Shown here one piece after another: positions 1 through 11,777 of a stretch of 64,000 bases of DNA. The stretch is taken from contig NZ_JARXYZ010000001.1 in assembly GCF_029894125.1 (NCBI RefSeq), positions 1 through 64,000 of the forward strand, given 5' to 3'. Position numbers and translations under genes: made by a program. The DNA is from Kitasatospora sp. MAA19. GTDB lineage: Bacteria > Actinomycetota > Actinomycetes > Streptomycetales > Streptomycetaceae. Below the pieces are notes generated by a model, which was given only the letters and a program-made list of their open reading frames with translations, searched no databases and was not told the DNA's origin. Position 1 is the first letter of the stretch. Each line of letters begins with the position of its first letter.

Positions 1-471
1 GAGCTCTCCCAACTGCTGCCCGGGTACATGATCCCCGCGTCCTGGACCGTCCTGCCCGCCATGCCGCTCACCCCCAACGGCAAGCTCGACCGCAACGCCC
101 TGCCCAAGCCCGACCTGGGGGACCAGCAGGAGGCCCGCGCCCCGCGCACCGAGCGCGAGCAGGTGCTGACCGAGATCCTGGCTGAGGTGCTCGGCACCGG
201 CCGGGTCGGCATCGACGAGGACTTCTTCGCCCTCGGCGGCGACAGCATCCGCTCCATCCAGGTGGTCAGCCGCGCCCGCAAGGCCGGCCTGACCCTCACC
301 ACCCGCGACATCTTCACCCACAAGACCGCCGCCGCCCTGGCCCAGGTCGCCGAGGAGCAGGTGGAGAGCCCCGCCGAGGCCGCCCCGGTGGAGCCCGAAA
401 GCAGTCTGATCGCCCTGTCCGACGAGGAACTGGCCGATCTGGAATTCGAGTTGAATGAGGAACTTTCGTGA
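1..471 (+). CDS. NRPS, C-terminal fragment (end of A domain, T domain, tail)
   Basis: The reading frame is open from base 1, so this is the 3' end of a larger NRPS gene. Residues about 8-35 hold the end of an adenylation domain with the A10 motif NGKLDR. A peptidyl-carrier domain follows with the phosphopantetheine site LGGDSI at about residues 78-83. The last 40 residues are an Ala/Pro/Glu linker ending in an acidic helix ([13 protein letters not shown]), a likely docking tail for the next NRPS. The LGGDSI form is usual for carriers upstream of epimerases or D-specific condensation domains, but no epimerase is present here. The stop overlaps the GTG start of the next gene (GTGA), so the two are translationally coupled. 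Confidence 0.93.
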   Translation, partial: ELSQLLPGYMIPASWTVLPAMPLTPNGKLDRNALPKPDLGDQQEARAPRTEREQVLTEILAEVLGTGRVGIDEDFFALGGDSIRSIQVVSRARKAGLTLTTRDIFTHKTAAALAQVAEEQVESPAEAAPVEPESSLIALSDEELADLEFELNEELS

Positions 472-3400
472 CGACCGCCCCCAGAACCGGGTCGAAGATC
501 AGCGAAGTACTTCCGCTCTCCCCCCTCCAGCAGGGGCTGCTGTTCCTGTCCTCGTACGACCAGGCCTCGCCCGACCTGTACACCCTCCAGTTCGTGGCGG
601 AGATCGACGGGCCGGGCGCGGGCGACGGCGAGCAGCTCGCCGCCCGGCTGCGCCAGGCCTCGGCCGCGTTGCTGCGACGGCACCCCAACCTGCGGGCCTG
701 CTTCCGCAACCGCAAGACCGGCGAGCCCGTCCAGGTCGTGCTCAAGGAGAGCGAGGTCGAGCCGGAGTGGCGGCTGCACGACCTCACCGACCTGCCCGAG
801 GCGCAGCGGGAGGCCGCCGCGCAGCGGCTGATGCGCGAGGACCGGCTGCGCCGGTTCGACCTGGCGCGGCCGCCGCTGATGCGGTTCACCCTGATCCGGC
901 TCGGCGAGGGGCACCACCGGTTCCTCTGGTCGGTGCACCACATCGTCATGGACGGCTGGTCGTTCCCGCTGGCCGTCCGCGAGTTGGTGCTGCTCGGCGA
1001 CGAGGCGGGCGCCGCGGCGCTGCCCGCGCCCGCGCCGTACCGCTCGTTCCTGACCTGGCTGAACGGCCGGGACCGGGCCGCCGCGCGGGCGGCCTGGGCG
1101 GAGCTGCTGGACGGCCTGGACGGGCCGGTCCGGGCGCTGCCCGAGGCCGAGGCCGGCCGGACGCCCGAACTGCCGTCGTTCGTCCGGGGGTTCCTGTCGC
1201 CGGAGCGCACCGCGGCGCTGACCGGCTGGGCCCGCTCCCGGGGCCTGACCCTCAACACCGTGGTGCAGGGCTGCTGGGCGCTGCTGCTCGGCCGGCTCAC
1301 CGGCCGCGAGGACGTGGTGTTCGGCTCGGTCACCTCCGGCCGCCCGGCCGAGGTGCCGGACGTCGAGTCGATGATCGGGCTGTTCGCCAACACCCTGCCG
1401 GTCCGCGCCGACCTGCGCCCCGACCAGCGGGCGAGCGAGCTGTTCGAGGCGCTGGCCCGCCAGCAGCTCGCGATGATGCCGCACGAGCACCTGCCGCTCG
1501 CCGAGGCGCAGGCCGCGTCCGGCGTCCAGGGCGAGCTGTTCGACACCGTCCTCGCCTTCCAGAGCTACCCGCTGGACGAGGCCGCGCTGTACCGCGAGTC
1601 CGGCGGCACCGTCAGCGCCGCCCAGGTGCTCTCGGCCACCCACTACCCGCTGAGCCTCACCGTCTTCCCCGGGGAGCGGCTGGACCTGCACCTCGCCTAC
1701 AAGCCCTCGGCCTTCACCGAGGCCGCCACCGAGGCCGCCGAGCACGCTGACGCCGCCGAGGCCGCCGCGCAGCGCGTCCTGGACCGGCTGCGCCGCGTCC
1801 TGGAGCAGGTCGCGGACGACCCGCAGACCCCGCTCGCCCGGCTCGGCGCGCCCGAACCCGCCGAACTGGCCCGCATCCTCGACGAGTGGAGCGGCGCCTC
1901 GGCCGCCCCCGGCGAGCCCGCGCGGCGCGCCACCATCGCGGAGCTGTTCGCCGAGCAGGCCGCCCGCACCCCGGACGCCGTCGCGGTCACCGCGCCCGGC
2001 GCCGCCCTCAGCTACCGCGAGCTGGACGAGCGGGCCAACCGGCTCGCCCACCTGATCGCCGCCCACGGCGCCGGCCCGGAGAGCCTCGTGGCGGTCGCGC
2101 TGCCGCGCGGCGCCGAGCTGATCGTCGCCGTCCTCGCCGTCCTCAAGGCGGGCGCGGCCTACCTGCCGCTGGAGCCCGGCCACCCGGCCGACCGGATCGG
2201 CTACACCCTGCGCGACGCCGGTCCGGTGCTACTGCTGACCTCCGGCGGCGTGCTGCCCGAGCTGCCCGAGGCCCCGGACGTGCCGCGCCTCGACCTGGCC
2301 GCTCCCGGGACGGCCGCCGCGCTGGCCGCCTGCCCGGCCGCCGCGCCGGGCGCCGCGGCCTCCCCCGAGCACCCGGCCTACGTCATCTACACCTCCGGCT
2401 CCACCGGCCGCCCCAAGGGCGTCGTGGTGCCGCACCAGAACGTGGTGCGGCTGCTGGAGGCCACCGACGGCTGGTTCGGCTTCGGGCCCGGCGACGTGTG
2501 GACGCTGTTCCACTCCATCGCCTTCGACTTCACCGTCTGGGAACTGTGGGGCGCGCTGCTGCGCGGCGGCCGGCTGGTCGTGGTGCCGTACGACGTGTCG
2601 CGCTCCCCCGACGCCTTCCTGGACCTGCTCGCCGAGGAGCGGGTGACCGTCCTCAACCAGACGCCGTCCGCCTTCTACCAACTGATGCGCGCCGACGCCG
2701 AGCGGCCGCGCCACCTGGCCCTGCGGACCGTGGTGTTCGGCGGCGAGGCGCTGGACATCGGCAAGCTCACCGACTGGTACGCCCGGCACGCCGACGACGC
2801 GCCGCGACTGGTCAACATGTACGGCATCACCGAGACCACGGTGCACGTCTCCTACCAGGAGCTGGACGCCCCGACGGCCGCCGCCGGCGGCGGCAGCGTG
2901 ATCGGGCGCGGCATCCCGGACCTGCGGGTCTACCTGCTCGACGGCGCCCTGCAGCCCGTCCCGGCCGGCGTGCCCGGCGAGCTGTACATCACCGGCCCCG
3001 GCCTGGCCCGCGGTTACCTCGGCCGCCCCGACCTGACCTCGGCCCGCTTCGTGGCCTGCCCGTTCGAGCCCGGCGGCACCCGGATGTACCGCACCGGCGA
3101 CCTCGGCCGGTGGCGGGCCGACGGCACCCTGGAGTACCTGGGCCGTGCCGACGAGCAGGTTCAACTGCGCGGCTTCCGCATCGAGTTGGGCGAGATCGCG
3201 ACCGTGCTCGACCGGCACCCCGAGGTCGCCGAGGCGGCCGTGATCGCCCGCGAGGACCGGCCCGGCGACCAGCGCCTGGTCGCCTACGTGGTGCCGCGCG
3301 GCGACGCTGACAGCGAACTCCAGTCGCGCCTGCGGGAGTTCGCCGCCGAGCGGCTGCCCGAGTACATGGTCCCGGCGGCCGTGGTCCCGCTCGCCGCGCT

Positions 3401-6400
3401 GCCGCTGACCGCCAACGGCAAGCTCGACCGCCGCGCCCTGCCCGCCCCCGCGTACGCCACCTCCGCCCGCGCCCCCCGCACCCGCGAGGAGGAGCAGCTC
3501 TGCGGTGTCTTCGCCGAGGTGCTCGGACTCGACCGGGTCGGCGTCGACGACGACTTCTTCACCCTCGGCGGCCACTCGCTGCTCGCCACCCGGATCGTCA
3601 ACCGGGTGCGCGCCGAACTCGGCGCCGAACTCCAGGTCCGGGACCTCTTCGAGGCCCCCTCTCCCGCCCGCCTCGCCGAGCGGCTGGCCGCCGCCGCGAC
3701 CGGCCGCGCCCCGCTGGTCGCCGGCCCGCGCCCGGCCGTGCTGCCGCTGTCGTACGCGCAGCAGCGGCTCTGGTTCGTCGAGCACCTGGGCGCGCCCGGC
3801 GGGCTGTACGCCATCCCGCTGGCGATCCGCCTCTCCGGGCGCCTCGACGTCGCCGCCCTGGAGGGCGCCCTGCAGGACGTGGTGGCCCGCCACGAGGCGC
3901 TGCGCACCGTCTTCCCGCAGCTCGCCCCCGGGGCCGCCGAGGACGCCACCGGACCGGCCGAGCAGCGGGTGCTCACCCCGGCCGAGGCCGCCGTCCCGCT
4001 CCCGGTCAGCGAGACCACCGAGGCGGGCCTGTCCGCCGCCCTCGCCGCCGAGGCCGCCCACGGCTTCGACCTGGAGCACCGGATCCCGCTCCGCGCCCGC
4101 CTGTTCCGGCTCGGCCCGGACGAGCACGTGCTGACGATCGTCCTGCACCACATCGCCGGCGACGGCTGGTCGCTCGCCCCGCTCGCCCGCGACCTCACCG
4201 CGTCCTACCGGGCCCGGCGGGCCGGCCGCCCGGCCGAGCTGCCGCCGCTGCCCGTCCAGTACGCCGACTACGCCCTGTGGCAGCGCGGACTGCTCGGCGC
4301 GGAGAGCGACCCGGAGAGCGAGCTCTCCCGCCAACTCGGCTACTGGAGCGAGACCCTGAAGGGCCTGCCGGAGGAGCTGGCGCTGCCCTTCGACCACCCG
4401 CGCGGCACCCGGGCCGACCACCGCGGCGACGTCGTGCGCAGCACCGTGCCGCAGCCGCTCACCGAGCAGCTGCACCGGCTCGCCGCCGCCTGGGGCGTCA
4501 GCGTCTTCATGCTGCTGCGGGCCGGGCTCGCCGCCCTGCTCACCCGGCTCGGCGCGGGCACCGACATCCCGCTCGGCAGCCCGATCGCGGGCCGCACCGA
4601 CGAACGGCTCGACGAGCTGGTCGGCATGTTCGTCAACACCCTGGTGCTGCGCACCGACACCTCCGGCGACCCGGGCCTGCGCGAACTCGCCAAGCGGGTC
4701 CGGGCCTACGACCTGGCCGCCCACCAGCACCAGGACGTGCCCTTCGAGAAGCTCGTCGAGGTGCTCAACCCCGAGCGCTCGATGGCCCGGCACCCGCTGT
4801 TCCAGGTGATGCTCGGCTTCCAGCAGGCCGGCCCGGCCCCGGCGCCCGAGGACGACCCGGAGCTCGCCGTGACCGAGCAGCCGGTGCCGGTCCGGACCGC
4901 CAAGTGGGACCTGTTCTTCCAGCTCACCGAGCAGGCCGGCGGCGGGCTCGCACTCGCCGTCGAGTACCGCACCGACCTGTTCGAGCCCGCCACCGCCCGC
5001 CGGATCACCGACGCCTACCTGCGGCTGCTCGCCGCCGCCCTGGCCGAGCCCGCCCGGCCGCTGTCCCGGCTGGACCTGCTCGGCCCCGAGGAGGAGGCCG
5101 AACTGCTCGCCCTGGGCACCCACCGGGCCGGCACCCCGCGCGGCACCCTCACCGCCCTGGTGGACCGCCGGATCGCGGCCACCCCGGACGCGGTCGCGCT
5201 GGTCCACACCGAGCCCGGTCACCCCGAGCGCCTGCTGCACACCAGCTACGCCGAACTGGACGCCGAGGCCAACCGCCTGGCCCACCTGCTGGCCGACCGC
5301 GGCGCCCACCGGGGCGACCTGGTGGCGCTGCGGCTGGAGCGCGGCCCGGCCGTGGTGAGCGCCCTGCTGGCGATCGCCCGCACCGGCGCGGCCTACCTGC
5401 CGATCGACCCGTCCTACCCCGACGAGCGGGTCCGCGACATGCTGGCCGACAGCGGCGCCCGACTGCTGCTGACCGAACGGTCGCTGGCGGAGCGGGAGCT
5501 CCCGGCCGGGGTCGTGCCGCTGGTCCTGGACGCCCCGGAGACCGCGGCCGAGCTGGCCGCCCGGCCCGCCACCGCCCCGGTGCCCGCCGCCCCGGTCGAC
5601 CCCGACGACCTGCTGTACGTCATCTACACCTCCGGCTCCACCGGCAAGCCCAAGGGCGTCGCGGTCTCGCACCGCGCCGCCGTCCGCCTGGTCCTGGGCC
5701 TGCCGGAGCTGGCGCCGAGCGCGGCGGACACCTTCCTCTACTTCGCGCCGGTCGCCTTCGACGCCTCCACCTTCGAGATCTGGGGCCCGCTCGCCCACGG
5801 CGCCCGGCTGGCGATCCACCCGCCCGGCCCGGCCGACCCGCAGGCCCTGGAGTCCTTCCTGGCCCGGGCCCGGGTCAGCGTCGCCTTCCTCACCACCCAG
5901 TTCGTCAACACCCTCGCCGACACCCGCCCGCGCGCCCTGGCCCCACTGCGGGCGCTGCTCACCGGCGGCGAGGCGCACTCCCGCGACCACCTGGACCGGC
6001 TGCGGGCCGCGCTGCCGGACACCACCGTGTTCAACGTGTACGGCCCCACCGAGACCACCACCTTCGCCACCGGCCAGGACCTCGGCCGCGCCGACGGCAC
6101 CGTCCCGATCGGCCGGCCGATCGGCGACACCCGCGCGTACGTCCTGGACGAGGCGCTGCGGCCGGTGCCGCGCGGCGTGGTCGGCGAGCTGTACCTGGCC
6201 GGCGAGGGTCTGGCCCGCGGCTACCTCGGCCAACCCGCGCTGACCGCCGCCCGCTTCACCGCCTGCCCGTACGGCCCGCCCGGGGAGCGCATGTACCGCA
6301 CCGGCGACCTGGTCCGCTGGGACCGCGCCGGCCGGATCGAGTACGTCGCGCGCGCCGACCAGCAGGTCAAGATCCGCGGCTACCGGATCGAACTCGGCGA

Positions 6401-7751
6401 GATCGAACGGCTGCTGGCCGAGCACCCGGCCGTCGCCCGGGCCGCCGTGCTGGCCCCCGCCGACGCCACCGGCCAGCGCCGCCTGGTCGCCTACCTGGTG
6501 CCCGCCGACGGCCGGCCGGCCCCCGAACCGGCCGGGCTGCAACGCCACCTGGCCCGCTCGCTGCCCGGCTACATGGTGCCGGAGAGCTACACCGCGCTGC
6601 CCGCGCTGCCGCTGAACGCCAACGGCAAGCTGGACGTCAAGGCCCTGCCCGCCCCCGCGTCCACCGGCCGGGATCGCGCCCCGCAGGCGCCCCGCACCGA
6701 GCCGGAGCGGCTGCTCTGCGCCGCCGTCGAGGAGGTGCTGGGCGTCGGCCCGGTCGGCCCCGAGGACTCCTTCTTCGCCCTCGGCGGGGACAGTCTGAAG
6801 GCGATCCGACTGGTCAACGCGGCCGGCCGGGCCGGGCTGCCGATCAGCCTCGGCGCGGTCTTCGAGCACCGCACCCTGGCGGCACTGGCCGCCGGCGCCG
6901 CCGATCCGGTCGAAGGGAGCGGGGCGGTCGACCTGCTCGGGCCCGTCCTGCCGATCCGGCCCACCGGCGAGCGGCCCCCGCTGTTCTGCGTGCACGGCGG
7001 CCTCGGCTTCGCGATCCCGTTCGCGGCGCTCGCCGAGCACCTGGCCCCGGAGCAGCCGGTCTACGGCCTGCAGGCCCGCGGCCTGTCCGGGGACGGCCCG
7101 CTGCCGACCGACCTGGGGGACGTCGCCGAGGAGTACCTGGCCCGGGTCCGGTCCGTGCAGCCGCACGGCCCGTACCACCTGCTCGGCTGGTCCTACGGCG
7201 GGGTCGTCGCGCACGAGATGGCCGTCCGGCTGCGCGCCGCCGGCGAGCAGGTGGCGTTCCTGGCCAACCTGGACGCCTACCCCGACGACGCGCAGGGCGC
7301 CCGGCCGAGCGACGCGGAGTTCCTCGCCGACTTCCTGGCCGAGGCCGGGGTCGACGCGACGGGGCTGGAGCGGCTCACCCCGCAGGACGTCGCCGCGCAC
7401 CTGGCCGGCACCGAAGGCCCCCTCGCCGCGCTCGAACCGGGTACGCTGGAACGGCTGCTGGGCGTCATGCGGAACAACCTGGAGCTGTTCCAGCGGTTCA
7501 CCCCGGGCCGCTTCGACGGCTGCCCGATGACGCTCTTCGTGGCCGCCGGCGGCGACGGGCGCCCCAGCCCGGAGGAACGCGCCCTCAAGGTCAAGAGCTG
7601 GGAGCCGTACGTCGGTTCCGCCGTCCTCGCGCACGACGTGGACAGCGGGCACCAGCAGATGCTGCGGCCCGTACCGGCGGCGGCGATCGGCGCGGCGGTC
7701 GAGCGCGCCCTGGCCGCCCTGGCCGCCCACGACGGCGCTCCGACCACCTGA
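468..7751 (+). CDS. NRPS, C-A(Thr)-T-C-A-T-TE, terminal two modules
   Basis: This 2427-residue protein adds the last two residues of a peptide and releases it. In order: C (about 8-440, HHIVMDGWS at 156), A1 (487-985, [11 protein letters not shown] at 641), T1 (LGGHSL, Ser about 1034), C2 (HHIAGDGWS at about 1226), A2 ([11 protein letters not shown] at about 1719), T2 (LGGDSL, Ser about 2107) and a type I thioesterase (about 2150-2420, GWSYGG nucleophile at 2239, GHQQM histidine near the end). My manual alignment to GrsA gives code DFWNVGMVHK for A1, the threonine type, and DAFFLGVTFK for A2, closest to branched aliphatic (Ile-like) codes. All core motifs look intact. The GTG start is set by the 4-bp overlap with the upstream NRPS. 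The A1 call is good; the A2 substrate is inference. A Thr side chain would allow macrolactonisation, but the TE sequence does not show this. Confidence 0.95.
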   Translation: MTTAPRTGSKISEVLPLSPLQQGLLFLSSYDQASPDLYTLQFVAEIDGPGAGDGEQLAARLRQASAALLRRHPNLRACFRNRKTGEPVQVVLKESEVEPEWRLHDLTDLPEAQREAAAQRLMREDRLRRFDLARPPLMRFTLIRLGEGHHRFLWSVHHIVMDGWSFPLAVRELVLLGDEAGAAALPAPAPYRSFLTWLNGRDRAAARAAWAELLDGLDGPVRALPEAEAGRTPELPSFVRGFLSPERTAALTGWARSRGLTLNTVVQGCWALLLGRLTGREDVVFGSVTSGRPAEVPDVESMIGLFANTLPVRADLRPDQRASELFEALARQQLAMMPHEHLPLAEAQAASGVQGELFDTVLAFQSYPLDEAALYRESGGTVSAAQVLSATHYPLSLTVFPGERLDLHLAYKPSAFTEAATEAAEHADAAEAAAQRVLDRLRRVLEQVADDPQTPLARLGAPEPAELARILDEWSGASAAPGEPARRATIAELFAEQAARTPDAVAVTAPGAALSYRELDERANRLAHLIAAHGAGPESLVAVALPRGAELIVAVLAVLKAGAAYLPLEPGHPADRIGYTLRDAGPVLLLTSGGVLPELPEAPDVPRLDLAAPGTAAALAACPAAAPGAAASPEHPAYVIYTSGSTGRPKGVVVPHQNVVRLLEATDGWFGFGPGDVWTLFHSIAFDFTVWELWGALLRGGRLVVVPYDVSRSPDAFLDLLAEERVTVLNQTPSAFYQLMRADAERPRHLALRTVVFGGEALDIGKLTDWYARHADDAPRLVNMYGITETTVHVSYQELDAPTAAAGGGSVIGRGIPDLRVYLLDGALQPVPAGVPGELYITGPGLARGYLGRPDLTSARFVACPFEPGGTRMYRTGDLGRWRADGTLEYLGRADEQVQLRGFRIELGEIATVLDRHPEVAEAAVIAREDRPGDQRLVAYVVPRGDADSELQSRLREFAAERLPEYMVPAAVVPLAALPLTANGKLDRRALPAPAYATSARAPRTREEEQLCGVFAEVLGLDRVGVDDDFFTLGGHSLLATRIVNRVRAELGAELQVRDLFEAPSPARLAERLAAAATGRAPLVAGPRPAVLPLSYAQQRLWFVEHLGAPGGLYAIPLAIRLSGRLDVAALEGALQDVVARHEALRTVFPQLAPGAAEDATGPAEQRVLTPAEAAVPLPVSETTEAGLSAALAAEAAHGFDLEHRIPLRARLFRLGPDEHVLTIVLHHIAGDGWSLAPLARDLTASYRARRAGRPAELPPLPVQYADYALWQRGLLGAESDPESELSRQLGYWSETLKGLPEELALPFDHPRGTRADHRGDVVRSTVPQPLTEQLHRLAAAWGVSVFMLLRAGLAALLTRLGAGTDIPLGSPIAGRTDERLDELVGMFVNTLVLRTDTSGDPGLRELAKRVRAYDLAAHQHQDVPFEKLVEVLNPERSMARHPLFQVMLGFQQAGPAPAPEDDPELAVTEQPVPVRTAKWDLFFQLTEQAGGGLALAVEYRTDLFEPATARRITDAYLRLLAAALAEPARPLSRLDLLGPEEEAELLALGTHRAGTPRGTLTALVDRRIAATPDAVALVHTEPGHPERLLHTSYAELDAEANRLAHLLADRGAHRGDLVALRLERGPAVVSALLAIARTGAAYLPIDPSYPDERVRDMLADSGARLLLTERSLAERELPAGVVPLVLDAPETAAELAARPATAPVPAAPVDPDDLLYVIYTSGSTGKPKGVAVSHRAAVRLVLGLPELAPSAADTFLYFAPVAFDASTFEIWGPLAHGARLAIHPPGPADPQALESFLARARVSVAFLTTQFVNTLADTRPRALAPLRALLTGGEAHSRDHLDRLRAALPDTTVFNVYGPTETTTFATGQDLGRADGTVPIGRPIGDTRAYVLDEALRPVPRGVVGELYLAGEGLARGYLGQPALTAARFTACPYGPPGERMYRTGDLVRWDRAGRIEYVARADQQVKIRGYRIELGEIERLLAEHPAVARAAVLAPADATGQRRLVAYLVPADGRPAPEPAGLQRHLARSLPGYMVPESYTALPALPLNANGKLDVKALPAPASTGRDRAPQAPRTEPERLLCAAVEEVLGVGPVGPEDSFFALGGDSLKAIRLVNAAGRAGLPISLGAVFEHRTLAALAAGAADPVEGSGAVDLLGPVLPIRPTGERPPLFCVHGGLGFAIPFAALAEHLAPEQPVYGLQARGLSGDGPLPTDLGDVAEEYLARVRSVQPHGPYHLLGWSYGGVVAHEMAVRLRAAGEQVAFLANLDAYPDDAQGARPSDAEFLADFLAEAGVDATGLERLTPQDVAAHLAGTEGPLAALEPGTLERLLGVMRNNLELFQRFTPGRFDGCPMTLFVAAGGDGRPSPEERALKVKSWEPYVGSAVLAHDVDSGHQQMLRPVPAAAIGAAVERALAALAAHDGAPTT

Positions 7752-7846
7752 CGCCGGTCCACCTGACGAGCGACCACCCGACGACCGACCACCCGACGAC
7801 CGATCGACCCGGCCCATACCGAGATCCCGAGACCTGGAGAACAGTC

Positions 7847-8050
7847 ATGGCGAACCCCTTTGACCGCGAAGACGGCACCTTCCTCGTCCTCGTCAACGAG
7901 GAGGGGCAGCACTCCCTGTGGCCGTCCTTCGCCGCCGTGCCGGAGGGCTGGACGGTGGCCCTGGAGGCCACCGACCGGGCCGCCGCCGTGGCCCACATCG
8001 AGAGCAACTGGACGGACATGCGCCCGCTCAGCCTGCAGCAGCAGGGCTGA
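7847..8050 (+). CDS. MbtH-like protein
   Basis: A 67-residue stand-alone MbtH protein, which binds and activates or stabilises NRPS adenylation domains. It begins [18 protein letters not shown] and keeps the family's tryptophans and framework: SLWP, PEGW and WTDMRP. It lies 95 bp downstream of the NRPS and probably serves A1 and A2. It may also serve the reverse-strand NRPS, whose own fused MbtH-like tail is degenerate. The ATG follows a GGAGA-type ribosome-binding site. The short gap before it holds a near-tandem repeat of GACCACCCGACGACC. Confidence 0.95.
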   Translation: MANPFDREDGTFLVLVNEEGQHSLWPSFAAVPEGWTVALEATDRAAAVAHIESNWTDMRPLSLQQQG

Positions 8051-8107
8051 CCGGCCGGGCCCGCGCGCCCGACCTTCGGAGCACCGCCCCCGGGCGGCTC
8101 CGGCACC

Positions 8108-8156
8108 GCCGCCCGCCGCACCCCCGGGGTCTTCGACCACCGGTGCGGCGGGCGGC
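8108..8156 (+). terminator. Hairpin after the MbtH gene
   Basis: A perfect 14-bp inverted repeat (8108-8121 with 8143-8156, 21-base loop) lies 58 bp after the MbtH stop and is followed by a T-containing stretch. It probably ends or attenuates the NRPS-MbtH transcript. The 288-bp gap (8051-8338) holds no gene. It also has two imperfect copies of TTGTCYCCGAC just after the hairpin. Confidence 0.5.
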
Positions 8157-8338
8157 CGTCTTGTCTCCGACGCCGCTGGTCGTTTTGTCCCCGACACACC
8201 CTCCCACCAGGCGCGCCACGGCCCGCCAGGACCCGTCAGTGAGCGGTCAGTTGGACGTCATCGACCCGTCATCGGGCCTGACTAATTTTCTGCGCAGACG
8301 CCCATTTCAGGGCACCCGCACAAACGGAGGAACCGAGC

Positions 8339-8587
8339 ATGACGACGGTAGCGCCGGAGCGCCTCACCCGTATCCGCGAAATCATCGCCGAGAACATCGA
8401 CGTGCACACCGAGTTCGCCGACACCGCGCTGTTCGTCGACGAGCTGGGCGCCGACTCGCTGAAGCTCATCGACGTGCTGAGCGCCCTGGAGATGGAGTAC
8501 TCCATCGTCATCGACATGAACGAGCTGCCGAAGATGGTGAACGTGGAGACCACGTACCAGGTGACCGCGACGGCCGCCGGCTGGTGA
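8339..8587 (+). CDS. Acyl carrier protein of the type II PKS
   Basis: An 82-residue discrete ACP with the phosphopantetheine attachment motif ELGADSLKLID. It carries the growing polyketide for the adjacent KS/CLF and ketoreductase. A strong GGAGGAA ribosome-binding site precedes the ATG. It is the first gene of the PKS block, which continues with short gaps or overlaps to the flavoprotein gene. Confidence 0.93.
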   Translation: MTTVAPERLTRIREIIAENIDVHTEFADTALFVDELGADSLKLIDVLSALEMEYSIVIDMNELPKMVNVETTYQVTATAAGW

Positions 8588-8648
8588 CCAGGGCGGGTTC
8601 CGCGCCCGGAGCCCCCGCCCGCAGGCATCCCACTGCTTAAGGAGTCCC

Positions 8649-9917
8649 ATGTCCACCGCACAGTCACCAGCGGCACCCCGCGCCGGCGTGCCGGCCGACC
8701 GCCGCAGGGTCGTCCTCACCGGCCTCGGGGCGATCTCCAGCATCGGCACGGGTGTCGAGGAGTACACCGCGGGGCTGCGGACCGGCCGCTCCGGTGCGCG
8801 GCCGATCACCCGCTTCGACACCGAGGGGTTCGGCCAGAACATCGCCTGCGAGGTCCCCGACTTCGAGCCGGAGCGCTGGATCCGCAACGTCCCCCTCGAC
8901 GACATGGGCCGCGCCGGGCAGTTCGCCGTCGCCGCCGCCCGGATGGCCGTGGAGGACGCCGGGCTCACCGAGGCCGACCTCGGTGAGCGCCAGGCGGTCA
9001 TCAGCGTCGGCACCACCGACGGCGAGGGGCACGACATCGGCGTGCTGGTCGAGCAGGAGATCGCGGCCGGGGATCCGGCGGCGATGGACCCGGTGCTGTC
9101 CCGCCGGATCAACGCCGGCCGGCTGACCACCGTCATCGCCCGCGAACTGCGCATGCCGAACGTGGAGCCGACCACCATCACCACGGCCTGCGCGGCGGGC
9201 AACTACTCGATCGGCTACGGCCTGGACGCGATCCGCTCCGGCGAGGTCGACATCGCGCTGTGCGGCGGCGCCGACGCCGTCTGCCGCAAGGCCTTCGCGC
9301 TGTTCAAGCGCTTCGGCGCGCTCACCCCGGACGTGGTCCGCCCGTTCGACAAGAACCGCCAGGGCATCCTGACCGGCGAGGGCGCGGGCATCCTCGTGCT
9401 GGAGAGCCTGGAGTCCGCCCTCGCCCGCGGCGCGCACATCTACGCCGAGGTGCTCGGGTACGGCCTCAGCTGCGACGCCGCCCACCCGACCGCGCCGAAC
9501 CGCGACGGCATCGCCCGCGGCATCCGGCTCGCGCTGGACGACGCCGGGGTCGAGCGGGACGAGATCGACTTCATCTCCGCGCACGGCACCGGCACCAAGG
9601 CCAACGACAAGACCGAGTCGGCCGCCATCCTCGACGTGTACGGCGACACGCCGCCGCGCACCGTCGCGGTGAAGTCGATGCTCGGCCACTCGATGGGCGC
9701 GGCCAGCGCGCTCGGCGCGATCGCCTGCAGCCTCGCCATCGAGCACCAGTTCATCCCGCCGACCATCAACCACGTGGAGACCGACCCGGACTGCCCGCTG
9801 GACGTCGTGCCCAACCAGGCCGTCGACGCGGAGGTCCGGATCGTGGAGAACAACTCCAGCGCCTTCGCCGGCAACAACGCCATTCTGATTCTGGGCACGT
9901 ACGGAGAGCGAGTCTGA
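8649..9917 (+). CDS. Type II PKS beta-ketoacyl synthase (KS alpha)
   Basis: A 422-residue FabF-type ketosynthase that catalyses decarboxylative Claisen condensation on the ACP. The catalytic Cys lies in TTACAAG, followed by the HGTGT and GHSMGA histidine motifs, so the enzyme should be active. The ATG has a GGAG site 5 bases upstream. It is followed after 2 bp by its chain-length-factor partner. With the neighbouring KR and dehydratase it forms a reducing type II PKS like those making polyene acyl chains (ishigamide-type, or cinnamoyl lipids of skyllamycin-like peptides). That comparison is from family knowledge. Confidence 0.95.
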   Translation: MSTAQSPAAPRAGVPADRRRVVLTGLGAISSIGTGVEEYTAGLRTGRSGARPITRFDTEGFGQNIACEVPDFEPERWIRNVPLDDMGRAGQFAVAAARMAVEDAGLTEADLGERQAVISVGTTDGEGHDIGVLVEQEIAAGDPAAMDPVLSRRINAGRLTTVIARELRMPNVEPTTITTACAAGNYSIGYGLDAIRSGEVDIALCGGADAVCRKAFALFKRFGALTPDVVRPFDKNRQGILTGEGAGILVLESLESALARGAHIYAEVLGYGLSCDAAHPTAPNRDGIARGIRLALDDAGVERDEIDFISAHGTGTKANDKTESAAILDVYGDTPPRTVAVKSMLGHSMGAASALGAIACSLAIEHQFIPPTINHVETDPDCPLDVVPNQAVDAEVRIVENNSSAFAGNNAILILGTYGERV

Positions 9918-9919
9918 CG

Positions 9920-11041
9920 ATGACCACCGCAGCCACCCCGGCGGCCCTGCCGCCGGAGACACTCGTCATCACCGGTTGGTCGGCCGTGTCGCCGTACGGC
10001 CTGACCCGCCAGGACTTCGCGTCCGGCGTGCGCGCCGGCGCCAAGACCGCCGTCCAGGCGGACCCCGCGCTCGGCACGCTGCCGTCGCCCGACGTCTGCC
10101 TGGTGCCCGGCTTCGACATCAAGGGCCTGCTCGGCCCCAGCGGCACCGCCAAGATGGACCGGCTCACCGCGCTGGCTCTGGTCGCCTCCGACGGCCTGCT
10201 CAAGGACGCCGACGGCAACCGGGTGGTGGAGACCGACGACCGCACCGGTGTGGTCCTCGGCATCTCGATGGGCAGCCTGGAGAACGTCACCAACTTCCTC
10301 AAGCAGTCCTACACCAACGCGCTGCCCTTCCACGTCGACGCCGGCCGCATCCCCTTCGGCAGCCTCAACCACGCCGCCGGCGCCACCGCCATCCGGCACG
10401 ACCTCAAGGGCCCCAACACCACCGTCGCCGGCGGTCGGGTCAGCGGCCTGCTCGCCCTCAACTACGCGCGGCGCCTGATGAGCCAGGGCCGGGCGACCAA
10501 GTACCTGGTCGGCTCGGCCGAGGAGTTCTCCGCCGCGCACGCCTGGATCGAGCACACCGCCGTCGCGGCCGGCGACTCCACTCCGCTGCTCGGCGAGGGC
10601 TGCGGCCTGTTCGTGGTCGAGCACGCCGGCACCGCCCAGCGCCCGGCGCTCGCCGCGGTGCTCGCGGTCGAGACCCGCGTCGACATCGACGACGACCCGA
10701 AGGCCGCCGTCACCGCCTGCGTCCGGCGCGCCCTGGACCGCGCCGGCGTCACCGCCGACGAGGTGTGGGCCGCCGTCCCGTGCGCCGCACCCACCGCGGC
10801 CGGCCGGGCCGAGTACGAGGCGCTGGCCGCGCTGCTGCCGGCCGGGGCACTGGGCCGGGTCCCGTCCATGGAACTGCTCGGCGACACCAGCGCGGCCTCC
10901 GCGTCCTTCCAGATCCAGGCGGTGCTCGGCGTGGCCGAGGCCGACCCGGCGTCCCGGGGCCGGATCGCCCTGGTGTCCGCCGTCGACCGCGACGGCGCCG
11001 TGGGCTGCGCCGTCCTGAGACTGATCGGGGAGCACGCGTGA
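9920..11041 (+). CDS. Chain-length factor (KS beta)
   Basis: A 373-residue KS homologue that lacks the catalytic residues. Where KS alpha has TTACAAG this protein has AGGRVSG, so Cys is replaced by Arg, and the HGTGT motif has become PCAAPT. It should dimerise with KS alpha and set chain length. It is shorter than the partner and more diverged, as usual for this type. The GTGA overlap with the following ketoreductase indicates coupled translation. Confidence 0.92.
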   Translation: MTTAATPAALPPETLVITGWSAVSPYGLTRQDFASGVRAGAKTAVQADPALGTLPSPDVCLVPGFDIKGLLGPSGTAKMDRLTALALVASDGLLKDADGNRVVETDDRTGVVLGISMGSLENVTNFLKQSYTNALPFHVDAGRIPFGSLNHAAGATAIRHDLKGPNTTVAGGRVSGLLALNYARRLMSQGRATKYLVGSAEEFSAAHAWIEHTAVAAGDSTPLLGEGCGLFVVEHAGTAQRPALAAVLAVETRVDIDDDPKAAVTACVRRALDRAGVTADEVWAAVPCAAPTAAGRAEYEALAALLPAGALGRVPSMELLGDTSAASASFQIQAVLGVAEADPASRGRIALVSAVDRDGAVGCAVLRLIGEHA

Positions 11042-11766
11042 TCGCACTGGTCAGCGGCGGGTCCAGGGGCATCGGCAAGGCCATCGTGCTGCGCCTGGCC
11101 CAGGAGGGCTACGACGTCGCCTTCTGCTACCGCTCGAACGCCGAGGCGGCCGAGGAACTCGTCAAGGAGGCCGGTGAGTTCGGCACCCGGATCACCGCCG
11201 CCCAGTGCGACGTGGCCGACGCCGAGCAGGTCCGCGACTGGTACAACCGCACCGAGCGCGAGTTCGGCCCGGTGGATGCCGCCGTCACGTCGGCCGGCAT
11301 CACCCGGGACCGCCCGGTGATCCTGATGCCGGAGGACGACTGGAACCAGGTCCTGCGGACCAACCTGGACGGCGTCTACCACGTGTGCCGCGCCGCCGCC
11401 TTCGCGATGAGCAAGCGCCGCACCGGAGCGATCGTCAACCTGTCCTCGGTGTCCGGCATCTACGGCAACCTCGGCCAGGCCAACTACGCCGCGTCCAAGG
11501 CCGGCATCATCGGCTTCACCAAGTCCCTCGCCAAGGAGTGCGGCCCGCGCGGCGTGCGCGCCAACGTGGTCGCGCCGGGCCTGATCGCCACCGACATGGT
11601 CGGCGACATGTCCGACGCCGCGGTGGAGCGGATGCTGAAGAACGTCGCGCTGGGCCGGGCCGGCAAGCCCGAGGAGGTCGCCGACCTGGTCGCCTTCCTG
11701 CTGTCCGAGCGGGCCGCCTACATCAGCGGGTCGGTCTTCGAGATCCACGGCGGCGGCACGTTCTGA
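11038..11766 (+). CDS. FabG-like 3-ketoacyl-ACP reductase (KR)
   Basis: A short-chain dehydrogenase of 242 residues. It has the NADPH motif GGSRGIG near the N-terminus, the catalytic Ser in NLSSVSG and the YAASK Tyr/Lys pair. It reduces the beta-keto group after each extension. The GTG start overlaps the CLF stop by 4 bp. Position inside the KS/CLF operon argues for a dedicated PKS role rather than primary fatty-acid synthesis. Confidence 0.95.
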   Translation: MIALVSGGSRGIGKAIVLRLAQEGYDVAFCYRSNAEAAEELVKEAGEFGTRITAAQCDVADAEQVRDWYNRTEREFGPVDAAVTSAGITRDRPVILMPEDDWNQVLRTNLDGVYHVCRAAAFAMSKRRTGAIVNLSSVSGIYGNLGQANYAASKAGIIGFTKSLAKECGPRGVRANVVAPGLIATDMVGDMSDAAVERMLKNVALGRAGKPEEVADLVAFLLSERAAYISGSVFEIHGGGTF

Positions 11767-11777
11767 TGGGAGCACGC

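Noticed and set aside
2229..7817. Very long open frame on the reverse strand opposite the forward NRPS
   Set aside because: It is a GC-skew shadow of the NRPS gene: low-complexity Gly/Arg/Gln/Val composition, no recognisable domain, complete overlap with a well-supported gene.
8229..8338. Promoter of the ACP-KS operon
   Set aside because: TTGGAC at 8251 has no acceptable -10 at 16-18 bases, so I did not list it.
9920..11041. Second active ketosynthase
   Set aside because: The active-site Cys is Arg and HGTGT is absent, so it is a chain-length factor.
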